Positions 1 to 6,340 of a stretch of 6,421 nucleotides of DNA are shown here, in pieces. The position numbers were made by a program, and so were the translations under genes. Within the stretch, counting starts at the first letter, position 1, and the number at the start of each line of letters is the position of its first letter. The notes under the pieces were generated by a model that did no database searches, had not been told where the DNA came from, and was given only the letters and a program-made list of their open reading frames with translations. The DNA is taken from assembly GCA_021802185.1 (NCBI GenBank), contig JAKAAV010000141.1, positions 1-6,421 on the forward strand, read 5' to 3'. Source of the stretch: Chloroflexota bacterium (GTDB taxonomy: Bacteria > Chloroflexota > Limnocylindria > Limnocylindrales > CSP1-4).

Positions 1-419
1 GTGCTTTCGCCGCTCGCCGTCGGACCGCCCGCGGCCGCCGCCCCGCCCGTGGCCGCCGCCCCGCCGCGGGCCAGCGCCGCGGCGATGGCGTCGGACGCAA
101 CGCCGCGCGTCGCGAGCTCTCGTCTGAGTGCCGCCGCGCCCCGGGGATGGGCACGGTCGCGGCTCTCCACCCATGCGCGCGCGAACGCCTCGTCGTCGAG
201 GTACCCGACCTCGACAAGCCGCGCGACGACCTGCTCGACGAGCGCCTCGGGGTAGCAGGCGCGGAGCAGCCTCCGGCGCGTCTCCGCGACGCTGCGGGGA
301 CGCGCCTCCAGGAACCGGGCGGCTGCCTCCATCACCGGTCCGGTCTCCGTTAGGCTGGCGTGCCTCTCCCGCGTGCGGGCGAGCGATTCGGGCGTGCTCC
401 GGCGGCGCGTCGTGGTCAT
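1..419 (-). CDS. recX: RecX-family RecA regulator (3' end cut by window edge)
   Basis: RecX binds RecA filaments and limits their extension and activity. About 139 codons are visible and no stop is reached, so the C-terminal part lies outside the window. Residues about 34-48 (ARFLEARPRSVAETR) match the first RecX helical repeat. The central part (VVARLVEVGYLDDEAFARAW, about residues 60-79) carries the family hallmark of a hydrophobic helix, G-Y-[LI]-D-D-E-x-[FY]-A and then a Trp. It is followed by RGAAALRRELATRGV, matching the usual G...L..EL...G segment. At the edge the chain turns into an Ala/Gly/Thr linker encoded by an imperfect 18-bp repeat, which is unusual for the family. The gene follows recA on the same strand after a 95-nt gap with no obvious terminator, the standard recA-recX arrangement. 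The ATG at 419 has only a weak GGGA upstream; an in-frame ATG at 434 is an alternative start. Confidence 0.88.
   Translation of the reverse strand, partial: MTTTRRRSTPESLARTRERHASLTETGPVMEAAARFLEARPRSVAETRRRLLRACYPEALVEQVVARLVEVGYLDDEAFARAWVESRDRAHPRGAAALRRELATRGVASDAIAAALARGGAAATGGAAAAGGPTASGES
31..65. repeat. Two tandem copies of an 18-bp GC-rich unit inside recX
   Basis: Positions 31-47 and 49-65 are near-identical 17-nt stretches (GCGGCCGCCGCCCCGCC versus GTGGCCGCCGCCCCGCC), giving an 18-nt period. In the recX frame they encode Gly/Ala/Thr linker. The period is a multiple of three, so copy-number change would keep the frame. Confidence 0.6.
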
Positions 420-514
420 CTGTCCCGCACGCATGGTCCGCGCACGCCCGCACGGTGTGTCACGGTTCGCCGCCCCGCACCTGGGACGCGGCCCTCGTGC
501 CGCGTGTCACGCCG

Positions 515-1603
515 TCACTCGGCTTCGGCGATGCCCTCGACCGGCACGTCGATGTTCGCCACCTTCGCCCGGATCTCGGTCTCGAGCTGCTGTGCGACGT
601 CGGGGTTGAGCCTCAGGAACTCCTTCGCGGCCTCGCGGCCCTGGCCGAGCCGCGTGTCGGCATACTGGAACCACGCGCCGGTCTTGCCGACGATCCCGCT
701 CGCAACGCCCACGTCGAGCAGACCGCCCTCGCGCGACACGCCCGTGCCGTACATGACGTCGAACTCGGCGACCCGGAACGGCGGGGCGACCTTGTTCTTC
801 ACGACCTTCACGCGGACGCGGCTGCCGATCGCGTCGGTGCCCTGCTTGATGGTCTCGATGCGGCGCATGTCCAGCCGGACGCTCGCGTAGAACTTCAGCG
901 CGCGGCCGCCCGGGGTCGTCTCCGGATTGCCGAACATCACGCCGATCTTCTCGCGGAGCTGGTTCGTGAAGACCAGTGCCGTGTTCGACCGGCTCACCGC
1001 GCCGGTCAGCTTGCGCAGGGCCTGGCTCATGAGGCGGGCCTGGATGCCCACGAACGAGTCGCCCATCTCGCCCTCGATCTCGGCGCGCGGCACGAGCGCG
1101 GCGACCGAGTCGACGACGACACAGTCCACGCCCCCGGAACGAATGAGCGTCTCGGTGATCTCGAGCGCCTGCTCGCCCGTGTCCGGCTGGCTCACCAGCA
1201 GATCGTCGACGTTCACGCCGCACGCCTTCGCGTACCCCGGGTCGAGCGCGTGCTCGACGTCGATGAACGCGACGACGCCGCCGCGGCGCTGTGCCTCGGC
1301 GAGGACGTGCTGGCAGAGGGTGGTCTTGCCCGACGACTCGGGGCCGAAGATCTCCGTGACACGGCCGCGCGGGATGCCGCCGACGCCGAGTGCGAGGTCG
1401 AGCGCGATCGAGCCTGTCGGGATGGAGTCGACGGCCTGCCGCTCACGCGACCCGAGCCGCATGATCGAGCCCCGCCCGAACTGCTTCTCGATGGCGAGGA
1501 TCGCGGCATCGACGGCGCGTGTTCGTTCGCCGCTCGCCTTGTCTCCCGTCGCGTCCCCGTTGCGCGTCCCGCCGGCCGCCTGACCGGACCCCGTCATGGC
1601 CAT
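515..1603 (-). CDS. recA: Recombinase RecA
   Basis: RecA is the DNA-dependent ATPase that forms filaments on single-stranded DNA, carries out strand exchange and promotes LexA-type autocleavage. The frame gives 362 aa, a normal full length. Visible motifs are Walker A GPESSGKT (87-94), the catalytic Glu in [10 protein letters not shown] (E117), Walker [11 protein letters not shown] (161-170, D165), loop L1 after [14 protein letters not shown] (171-184), and the loop L2 region [18 protein letters not shown] (213-230) with the ATP-sensing Gln at 215. The N-terminal domain (about 31-50) and the C-terminal lid domain (from about 285) are present, and the tail is acidic. Two starts are possible: ATG at 1603 has GGGAGAG 7 nt upstream, and ATG at 1597 has AGGAG 7 nt upstream. 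The protein differs by only two residues (MAMTG versus MTG). The gene follows a small gene by 40 nt and precedes recX. I found no Bacillus/actinobacterial-type LexA box (GAAC-N4-GTTC) upstream. Confidence 0.98.
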   Translation of the reverse strand: MAMTGSGQAAGGTRNGDATGDKASGERTRAVDAAILAIEKQFGRGSIMRLGSRERQAVDSIPTGSIALDLALGVGGIPRGRVTEIFGPESSGKTTLCQHVLAEAQRRGGVVAFIDVEHALDPGYAKACGVNVDDLLVSQPDTGEQALEITETLIRSGGVDCVVVDSVAALVPRAEIEGEMGDSFVGIQARLMSQALRKLTGAVSRSNTALVFTNQLREKIGVMFGNPETTPGGRALKFYASVRLDMRRIETIKQGTDAIGSRVRVKVVKNKVAPPFRVAEFDVMYGTGVSREGGLLDVGVASGIVGKTGAWFQYADTRLGQGREAAKEFLRLNPDVAQQLETEIRAKVANIDVPVEGIAEAE

Positions 1604-1604
1604 G

Positions 1605-1617
1605 CTCCTGCTCTCCC
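1605..1617 (-). promoter_or_regulatory. Double ribosome binding site upstream of recA
   Basis: On the minus strand GGGAGAG (1611-1617) lies 7 nt before the ATG at 1603, and AGGAG (1605-1609) lies 7 nt before the ATG at 1597. Each of the two adjacent in-frame ATGs therefore has its own well-spaced Shine-Dalgarno site. The second is the closer match to the consensus. Confidence 0.6.
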
Positions 1618-1624
1618 GTACGGG
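1615..1624. repeat. 10-bp perfect palindrome overlapping the recA ribosome binding site
   Basis: CCCGTACGGG is a perfect inverted repeat whose right half, read on the minus strand, runs into the GGGAGAG ribosome binding site of recA. It has no loop, so it is a poor RNA hairpin. It could be a dimeric protein site or chance in GC-rich DNA. Confidence 0.3.
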
Positions 1625-1643
1625 GCCGAGGATGGCGGTCGCG

Positions 1644-1805
1644 TCAGCCTTCGTCCGCCTCCTCCTCGACCCGCGGCTTCCGGCGAGGCTTGATCACCTC
1701 GACGTTCTGCGGCGGTGCCTCGAGGAGCGGCTGGAGCCGGACCTTGGATGCCGTGTCCTTCGGCTTCTTCTTGACTTCGCGGTGCGGGCGATTCTTGGTT
1801 CCCAT
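1644..1805 (-). CDS. Small basic, proline-rich protein of unknown function (53 aa)
   Basis: I do not recognise a named function. The predicted protein starts [17 protein letters not shown], a Lys/Arg-rich segment. A short hydrophobic middle follows ([19 protein letters not shown]), then RRKPR and an acidic tail (VEEEADEG). It has no membrane segment and no cysteines, and is probably a disordered or nucleic-acid-binding cytoplasmic protein. The ATG at 1805 is chosen over the in-frame GTG at 1826 because GGAGG (1813-1817) sits exactly 7 nt before it, the best ribosome binding site in the window. The gene sits in the same orientation 54 nt after tgt and 40 nt before recA. I recall short proteins with an N-terminal [RN]P-x-RE-x-KK-P-K pattern annotated as hypothetical in Chloroflexota, which would support it being real, but I could not search for this. 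Confidence 0.72.
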   Translation of the reverse strand: MGTKNRPHREVKKKPKDTASKVRLQPLLEAPPQNVEVIKPRRKPRVEEEADEG

Positions 1806-1812
1806 GCCTCCG

Positions 1813-1817
1813 CCTCC
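1813..1817 (-). promoter_or_regulatory. Strong Shine-Dalgarno site of the 53-aa gene
   Basis: GGAGG on the minus strand is 7 nt from the ATG at 1805; a second GGAGG directly abuts the ATG. This decides the start of the small gene. Confidence 0.65.
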
Positions 1818-1859
1818 GCGGCGCACCGCCAGCGTAGACGGCGCACCTCGACTGTGACT

Positions 1860-3185
1860 TCACCGCAGCTTCGTGCCAGCTTGCCTGTCACGTTCGACGG
1901 CCGTCTCTGGCTTGTCCGGGACACGGCGCGCGGCGTCGCGCCTGAACTCCGAGAACGTCCCGCGCTCGATGGAGAGCCGGACCCGTGCCATGAAGTCTAT
2001 GGTGAAGGTCAGGTTGTGACAAGTTGCGAGCCGGTACGCGAGGAGCTCCTCGGCCCGGAACAGATGGGCGAGGTATGCCCTCGAGAACGTGCGGCAGAGG
2101 CGGCACGGGCAGCCCTCGAGGACGGGCCGCGGGTCGTCGAGGAAGCGTGCGTTCCGGATGTTGAGGCGCCCCCCCGGTACCCACAGCGTGCCGTTGCGGG
2201 CGACACGCGCGGGCAGCACGGAGTCGAACAGGTCGATGCCGGCGTCGACCGCGTCGAGCATGTCGAGCGGTGAGCCGAGACCCATGAGGTATCGCGGCCG
2301 CGGGTCGCCGGCGAGGAGCGGCAGGGCCACGTCGAGCGCGGCGCGGCGCTGCGCCGGCGTCTCGTCGCCCGCCAGCCCGCCGATGCACAGGCCGTCGAAC
2401 GGCAGTGCCGCGATCGCCGTCGTCGACTGGGCGCGCAGGTCGGGCACGAGCCCGCCCTGGACGATCCCGAACAGCGCCTGGTCCGGCCGGCGGTGGGCCT
2501 CGAGACATCGCGCCGCCCAGGCGTGCGTCCGCCGCATCGCGTCCTCGACCTCTCGCCTCGAGGAGGCGTGGGGCGGCACGGGGTGGTCGAGCGCGACCGC
2601 CACGTCGGACCCGAGGGACTCCTGGACGGCGATCGCGTGCTCGGGCGTGAAGCGGTGGGTCGACCCGTCGAGGTGCGACCGGAAGGTCACGCCATCGTCG
2701 TCGATGCTTCGGAGGTCCGCGAGGCTGACGACCTGGAACCCCCCGCTGTCGGTCAGGATCGGCCGGTCCCAGCCCATGAACCGGTGCAGACCACCGAGCC
2801 GCGCGATCCGCTCGTGGCCCGGGCGCAGGTAGAGGTGGTACGTGTTGGCCAGGATCATCGTCGCCCCGACCTCATGAAGATCGTCGGGGTCGAGCGCCTT
2901 CACCGTCGCGTTGGTGCCGACGGGCATGAATGCCGGCGTCTCGACGACGCCGTGCGGCAGCGTGAGCAGGCCGCGCCGGGCGCGCGTGGGCTCGTCCTGG
3001 GTCGGGGTCCGGAGCACCTCGTAGCGGAGAGGGCGGCCGGCCGGCGCCCACGCCGGGGCCGATGCCGGCGCCCACGTCGGGGCCGATGCCGACGCCCACG
3101 TCGGGCGCGACGCCGGATCGCCCGTGGGGTTGGCTTCCCGGGCGGGCGTCGTCCCGGTCCCGGCCGCGACGGGATCGGGGCTCAC
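1860..3185 (-). CDS. tgt: tRNA-guanine transglycosylase with N-terminal repeat extension
   Basis: Tgt exchanges guanine at wobble position 34 of GUN-anticodon tRNAs for a deazaguanine in queuosine synthesis. The frame gives 441 aa, against about 370-390 for bacterial Tgt. The excess is mostly an N-terminal extension (1-50); the fold begins at LRYEVLRT (53-60). Visible motifs are ETPAFMPVGT (82-91), LTDSGGFQV with the first Asp (D146), D200, GGLAGDE (269-275), the nucleophile in LFDSVLPAR (D321), and a zinc site C359-x-C361-x2-C364...H390. Spacings match the Zymomonas enzyme exactly: 54 residues between the two N-terminal Asps, 38 from nucleophile to first Cys, 26 from last Cys to His. Pocket residues differ: DHPVPP where DECTPY is usual, and Gly273 at the Val233 position. 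The GTG start overlaps the permease stop by 4 nt (GTGA). No in-frame ATG or GTG lies between it and the conserved fold, so the extension appears genuine. Confidence 0.96.
   Translation of the reverse strand: MSPDPVAAGTGTTPAREANPTGDPASRPTWASASAPTWAPASAPAWAPAGRPLRYEVLRTPTQDEPTRARRGLLTLPHGVVETPAFMPVGTNATVKALDPDDLHEVGATMILANTYHLYLRPGHERIARLGGLHRFMGWDRPILTDSGGFQVVSLADLRSIDDDGVTFRSHLDGSTHRFTPEHAIAVQESLGSDVAVALDHPVPPHASSRREVEDAMRRTHAWAARCLEAHRRPDQALFGIVQGGLVPDLRAQSTTAIAALPFDGLCIGGLAGDETPAQRRAALDVALPLLAGDPRPRYLMGLGSPLDMLDAVDAGIDLFDSVLPARVARNGTLWVPGGRLNIRNARFLDDPRPVLEGCPCRLCRTFSRAYLAHLFRAEELLAYRLATCHNLTFTIDFMARVRLSIERGTFSEFRRDAARRVPDKPETAVERDRQAGTKLR
3040..3111. repeat. Three tandem 24-bp repeats encoding Trp-containing octapeptides in Tgt
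   Basis: Units lie at 3040-3063, 3064-3087 and 3088-3111, each close to GCCGGCGCCCACGTCGGGGC followed by CGAT, with a few substitutions mostly in the third copy. In the tgt frame they encode an 8-residue repeat of the type A-S-A-P-[TA]-W-A-P. The 24-nt period preserves frame. The repeat lies upstream of the conserved catalytic fold. Confidence 0.9.
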
Positions 3186-4033
3186 CCCGTGATCTCGGCG
3201 CGCTCGAGCGCCACGGCGGAGATGAGGGCCGAGGCAACGAGGTAGGCGAGCACGAGCACGAGCGCGGTCGGCTGGTCGATCGTCGACCGTGCGAGCTGCG
3301 ACGCGCTTCCGCCGACGTCGACGCCGCCGCCGATCGCGCCCGGCTCGCGGAGCAGCGAGCTGACCACGGTGAAGGGCAGGTACCGCACCCACTCGGGCCA
3401 GAACCCCGCCGCGAACGATTCGACAAAGTAGATCCCGATCCCCACGCCGAGCCCCGCGATCTGGCTTCGTGCGAGCGTCGCGATCGCGAACCCGATCCCC
3501 GCCTGCTCGCAGAGCGCCAGCCAGGTCCGCGCCGCGAGCGACGGCAGGGATCCCACGATGCCCGGGTCGCCGATCCCGGCGAGGCCGAGCCCGGCGATCG
3601 ACGCAGCGACCGCGACCGCCACGAACCCGACGACCGCGGCGAGGACGACGGCCGGGACCAGCAGCAGCAGCACGGCCGCGAGCTTGGCCAGCGCGTACCT
3701 CGTCCGGCTCTCGCCACGCGACACCGCGACCTTCACCATCCCCCAGCCCCAGTCCGATCCGGCCGCGGAGGCGCCGAACACGATCGCGAAGAGGCCGCCG
3801 ATGCTGCCGACGAAGCTCGCGACTGACGCGTACGCGCCCGGGAACGTGAGCAGCGACCGGATCGCCGTTCTCGCTTCCGCGCCGCCCTGCACTCCGGGCG
3901 CGGTCGCCATCGTGTTGTAGCTCGCCCCGACGGCGACGAACAGCAGCACCAGGATGCCGAGGAAGATCCCGAGCGTGATCCACGTCGCGGGCCGCTTCAC
4001 CAGCTTCAGCAGCTCGCCGCCCAGCAGGCGCAT
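3182..4033 (-). CDS. ABC-2 type transporter permease
   Basis: This is an integral membrane subunit of an ABC-2 exporter, pairing with the ATPase encoded just upstream. The 283-aa protein has about six hydrophobic segments, near residues 17-37, 69-90, 117-148, 168-187, 191-207 and 255-277. A cytoplasmic motif follows the second (GSDWGWGMVKVAVSRGESRT, 92-111). The W-G-x2-K-x4-RG-x-SR pattern is typical of bacitracin/lantibiotic-type ABC-2 permeases that act in drug or peptide export and self-protection. The substrate cannot be told from sequence. The ATG at 4033 is preferred because GGGGAG (4040-4045) lies 6 nt upstream and it overlaps the ATPase stop by 1 nt (TGATG). The adjacent in-frame GTG at 4036 is an alternative with poorer spacing. 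The gene's own stop overlaps the tgt start by 4 nt. Confidence 0.92.
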   Translation of the reverse strand: MRLLGGELLKLVKRPATWITLGIFLGILVLLFVAVGASYNTMATAPGVQGGAEARTAIRSLLTFPGAYASVASFVGSIGGLFAIVFGASAAGSDWGWGMVKVAVSRGESRTRYALAKLAAVLLLLVPAVVLAAVVGFVAVAVAASIAGLGLAGIGDPGIVGSLPSLAARTWLALCEQAGIGFAIATLARSQIAGLGVGIGIYFVESFAAGFWPEWVRYLPFTVVSSLLREPGAIGGGVDVGGSASQLARSTIDQPTALVLVLAYLVASALISAVALERAEITG

Positions 4034-5052
4034 CACGCGCTCCCCGTCAACGAGAGGAACAGCGACTCGAGATCGCTGCCGGATTCGAGGCCGGTGGCGT
4101 AGATCCCGGCCGCGGCGAGGGCCCGGTTGACTTCTCCCGACCTCGACGGGGCGACGCGGACCGTGATCCAGCCCTCGTCGAGGGCCCCGGCCGCCTCCCA
4201 GACCGAGTCCGGACCGGCGAAGTTCTCGAGCACGCCGCGCGCGTGGCCTGTCGCCTCCGGCGGCACCCGCACGCGGACCTGCCCGGTCTCGCTCAGCAGC
4301 CGGTCCAGCGGTCCCTCCCGCACGAGGCGGCCGCGATCGATGATCCCGACCACGTCCGCCAGTTGCTGCACCTCGGGCAGGATGTGGCTCGACACGAACA
4401 CCGTCTTGCCCTGGGCCGCGAGATAGCGCAGGGTCTCGCGCATCGCGACGATGCCGGCAGGGTCGAGTCCGTTGGCGGGCTCGTCGAGGACGAGCAGCTG
4501 CGGGTCGGACAGCAGGGCCGCGGCGATGCCGAGCCGCTGCCGCATCCCCGTCGAGTACCCGCCGACCCGGTCACCGGCTCTGTCCCGCAGTCCGACGAGC
4601 CCGAGCACCTCCTCGACCCGGTTCCGCGACGCCGGTGCGCCGGTGGATCCGATCACGCGGAGGTTGTCACGCGCCGACAGGTACGGGTAGAACGCGGGTG
4701 ATTCGACGAGCGACCCGACCTGCTCGAGGCGGTGGCGGTCCCGCGCGGTGAACGGCCGCCCGAACAGCTCCATCGTGCCGCCGTCCGGCCGGATGAGGCC
4801 GAGCAGGCACCGGATCGTGGTGGTCTTGCCCGCGCCGTTCGGACCGAGGAATCCGTAGACGATCCCCTGCGGGACCGACAGGTCAAGCCCGACGAGCGCA
4901 TGCGTCGTGCCGTACGCCTTCTGCAGCCCGCGCGTCGCGAATGCGAGGGCGCTTCCCGGTGTGCGGGGGCCGGCGGCAGCGGCCGCCCCGGCCGGGACGT
5001 TCGACGCGCTCGCGGTCTCGCCGCCCGCGGGTTTCCCATCGACCAGCGTCAC
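4033..5052 (-). CDS. ABC-2 transporter ATP-binding protein (BcrA-like)
   Basis: This ATPase powers the adjacent permease, probably for export of a drug, peptide or lipid-like substrate. The 339-aa protein has an approximately 35-residue Ala/Gly-rich N-terminal lead. The nucleotide-binding domain follows, with Walker [10 protein letters not shown] (70-78), signature [12 protein letters not shown] (166-177), Walker B LLVLDEP (186-192), D-loop NGLDPAG and the switch His (H223). The Q-loop position reads [20 protein letters not shown] (112-131), with Glu where Gln is usual; I recall this from bacitracin-resistance (BcrA) and related CcmA-type ATPases. The C-terminal region (about 255-339) is the variable domain common in this subfamily. 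The GTG at 5052 is chosen because it overlaps the ruvB stop by 4 nt (GTGA) and has GAGG (5060-5063) 7 nt upstream. The longer frame from a GTG at 5097 would overlap ruvB by 49 nt and lacks family support. Confidence 0.95.
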   Translation of the reverse strand: MTLVDGKPAGGETASASNVPAGAAAAAGPRTPGSALAFATRGLQKAYGTTHALVGLDLSVPQGIVYGFLGPNGAGKTTTIRCLLGLIRPDGGTMELFGRPFTARDRHRLEQVGSLVESPAFYPYLSARDNLRVIGSTGAPASRNRVEEVLGLVGLRDRAGDRVGGYSTGMRQRLGIAAALLSDPQLLVLDEPANGLDPAGIVAMRETLRYLAAQGKTVFVSSHILPEVQQLADVVGIIDRGRLVREGPLDRLLSETGQVRVRVPPEATGHARGVLENFAGPDSVWEAAGALDEGWITVRVAPSRSGEVNRALAAAGIYATGLESGSDLESLFLSLTGSA

Positions 5053-6140
5053 TGTGCGGCCTCGGGCCTCGCGCCCTCGCTCGTGAGCCCGTCCCACAGG
5101 CCGAGGTCTGCGCGGTCGCTCCGGCGCGGCTGCGGCACCTCGTACCCGAGCGCCCGGAGGTGGTCACGCGCGCGTTCGGTCGCGAGGCGACCCTGCGGCG
5201 TCCGGTCGAGGAAGCCCAGCTGGAGGAGGTACGGCTCGTACACGTCCTCGACGGTCTCGACCTCCTCGCCGATGACGGCCGCGAGCGCGGCCCCACCCAC
5301 CGGACCGGAGGCGAACTTCTGGACGATCGCGAGCAGCAGGCGTCGATCGGTCGCGTCGAGCCCCTCCTCGTCGATCTCCATGTCGCGCATCGCGGCCTCG
5401 GCGCTGGCCGCGGTGATCCGGTCCTCGCCACGGACCTCGACGTGGTCGCGGACACGGCGCAGGAGGCGGTTGACGATGCGCGGGGTCCCCCGGCCACGCC
5501 GCGCGAGCACGTCCACGGCATCGTCGTCGATCAGGACCGCGAGGATGGCGGCCGATCGCCGCACGATCGCGGCGAGGTCTGCGGCGTCGTAGTACTCGAG
5601 CCGATAGATGGCGCCGAACCGGTCGCGCAGCGGGCCGCCGACACGCCCGGCGCGCGTGGTCGCGCCGACGACCGTGAACGGCTTGAGCGACAGCCGGAGG
5701 CTCCGCGCGCTCGGGCCCCGCCCGATCATGACGTCGATGACGAAGTCCTCCATCGCCGGGTAGAGGATCTCCTCGACCGCGTGGTTCAGGCGGTGGATCT
5801 CGTCGATGAACAGGACGTCGCGCTCCTCGAGGTTCGTCAGGATCGCGGCGAGGTCCCCTGCGCGCTCGACCGCGGGGCCGCTCGTGGTGTGGATGTTCAC
5901 GCCGAGCTCGCGCGCGACGATGTTCGCGAGTGTGGTCTTGCCGAGCCCCGGCGGCCCGTACAGCAGGACGTGATCCGCCGCCTCGCCCCGGCGCCGCGCC
6001 GCCTCGAGCAGCGTGCCGAGGTTCCGCTTGACCTGCTCCTGGCCGACGTACTCGTCGAGGTGACGCGGGCGCAGGCTCGTCTCGACGACGGCCTCTTCGA
6101 CGGCGAGGGCGGCGGGCCCGACGACCCGGGGGGGCTCCAT
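5049..6140 (-). CDS. ruvB: Holliday junction branch migration helicase RuvB
   Basis: RuvB is the hexameric AAA+ motor that, with RuvA, drives Holliday-junction branch migration in recombinational repair. The protein is 363 aa, slightly longer than usual. Visible features are the family opening [19 protein letters not shown] (23-41), Walker [10 protein letters not shown] (62-70), Walker [12 protein letters not shown] (108-118), sensor 1 VVGATTRAG (157-165), the arginine-finger segment PLRDRFG (170-176), sensor 2 [15 protein letters not shown] (218-232), and the C-terminal winged helix (about 260-321, ending [11 protein letters not shown]). One oddity is V-G-G before PLRDRFG, where L-T-[SA] is almost universal. 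ruvA and ruvC are not next to it; the upstream neighbour is divergent, so ruvB heads this block. The ATG at 6140 has no Shine-Dalgarno site but has a -10-like box 8 nt upstream, consistent with leaderless translation. Its stop overlaps the next gene by 4 nt. Confidence 0.98.
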   Translation of the reverse strand: MEPPRVVGPAALAVEEAVVETSLRPRHLDEYVGQEQVKRNLGTLLEAARRRGEAADHVLLYGPPGLGKTTLANIVARELGVNIHTTSGPAVERAGDLAAILTNLEERDVLFIDEIHRLNHAVEEILYPAMEDFVIDVMIGRGPSARSLRLSLKPFTVVGATTRAGRVGGPLRDRFGAIYRLEYYDAADLAAIVRRSAAILAVLIDDDAVDVLARRGRGTPRIVNRLLRRVRDHVEVRGEDRITAASAEAAMRDMEIDEEGLDATDRRLLLAIVQKFASGPVGGAALAAVIGEEVETVEDVYEPYLLQLGFLDRTPQGRLATERARDHLRALGYEVPQPRRSDRADLGLWDGLTSEGARPEAAQ

Positions 6141-6148
6141 CGCGGCCG

Positions 6149-6154
6149 AGTCTA
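6149..6154 (-). promoter_or_regulatory. Possible leaderless -10 box of ruvB
   Basis: TAGACT on the minus strand fits the TAnnnT -10 pattern known from leaderless genes in high-GC Terrabacteria and Deinococcus. It ends 8 nt before the ruvB ATG, so transcription would begin at or just before the start codon. No Shine-Dalgarno site is present. I see no convincing -35 element at 17-18 nt, which keeps confidence low. Confidence 0.4.
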
Positions 6155-6331
6155 GCAGGTGGCGACGCCGTCGGAGCGATGGAGTAGCACGGATGTTCTA
6201 GTCGATGGGGTCAGCGGGATCGCATGAGCCTGCACAGTCGGCCCGCGGGCGCCGAGCCTGCGTGCAAGCGACTGCTGGGCATGATGAGCAACGACACGGC
6301 CTCGCGATCCTCAGGCCGGGAAGATGCGAGT

Positions 6332-6335
6332 GGAG
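6332..6335 (+). promoter_or_regulatory. Ribosome binding site of the right-edge gene
   Basis: GGAG lies 5 nt before the ATG at 6341. This is better than what precedes the in-frame ATGs at 6224, 6281 and 6284, and is why 6341 was chosen as the start. Confidence 0.55.
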
Positions 6336-6340
6336 ACCAG

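Larger units (their letters stand above)
6141..6340. other. Divergent intergenic region between ruvB and the right-edge gene
   Basis: This 200-nt gap separates ruvB (leftward) from the partial plus-strand gene. It holds the ruvB -10 candidate, a 10-bp palindrome GCCCGCGGGC (6241-6250) and two copies of GAGCCTGC (6226-6233 and 6254-6261, 28 nt apart). The plus-strand frame stays open back to an ATG at 6224, with further in-frame ATGs at 6281 and 6284, so part of it could be coding. I see no clear rightward promoter, tRNA or terminator. Confidence 0.6.

Noticed and set aside
420..514. Regulatory site between recA and recX (GTGACAC occurs twice)
   Set aside because: A 7-nt direct repeat in a 95-nt GC-rich gap is weak evidence; no hairpin with a T-run or LexA-like site was seen.
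128..1693. 521-codon plus-strand open frame antisense to recA and part of recX
   Set aside because: Long antisense frames are expected in GC-rich DNA; composition is Arg/Ala/Pro-rich with no recognisable domain, and recA on the other strand is certain.
1831..1836. TACGCT as a -10 box for a promoter of the small gene/recA
   Set aside because: It fits TAnnnT, but no -35-like hexamer is found at 17-18 nt, so it cannot be separated from chance.
1860..3983. Single 707-codon minus-strand open frame that would fuse tgt to a long upstream region
   Set aside because: The part above 3185 overlaps the permease in another frame and is Arg/Gly/Ala-rich shadow sequence; the coupled GTG at 3185 is the plausible tgt start.
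4033..5097. Longer start (GTG at 5097) for the ABC ATPase
   Set aside because: It would overlap ruvB by 49 nt; the GTG at 5052 has a 4-nt overlap and a well-spaced GAGG.
4941..6155. 404-codon plus-strand open frame antisense to ruvB
   Set aside because: It is a mirror of ruvB codon bias with no domain, and ruvB is unambiguous on the opposite strand.
6241..6250. GCCCGCGGGC palindrome as a terminator
   Set aside because: It has no loop and no T-run, and lies between divergent genes where no terminator is needed.
6224..6340. N-terminal extension of the right-edge gene from ATG 6224 or 6281/6284
   Set aside because: The frame is open, but these ATGs have weaker upstream sites than 6341 and the added residues show no family signal; kept only as an alternative.
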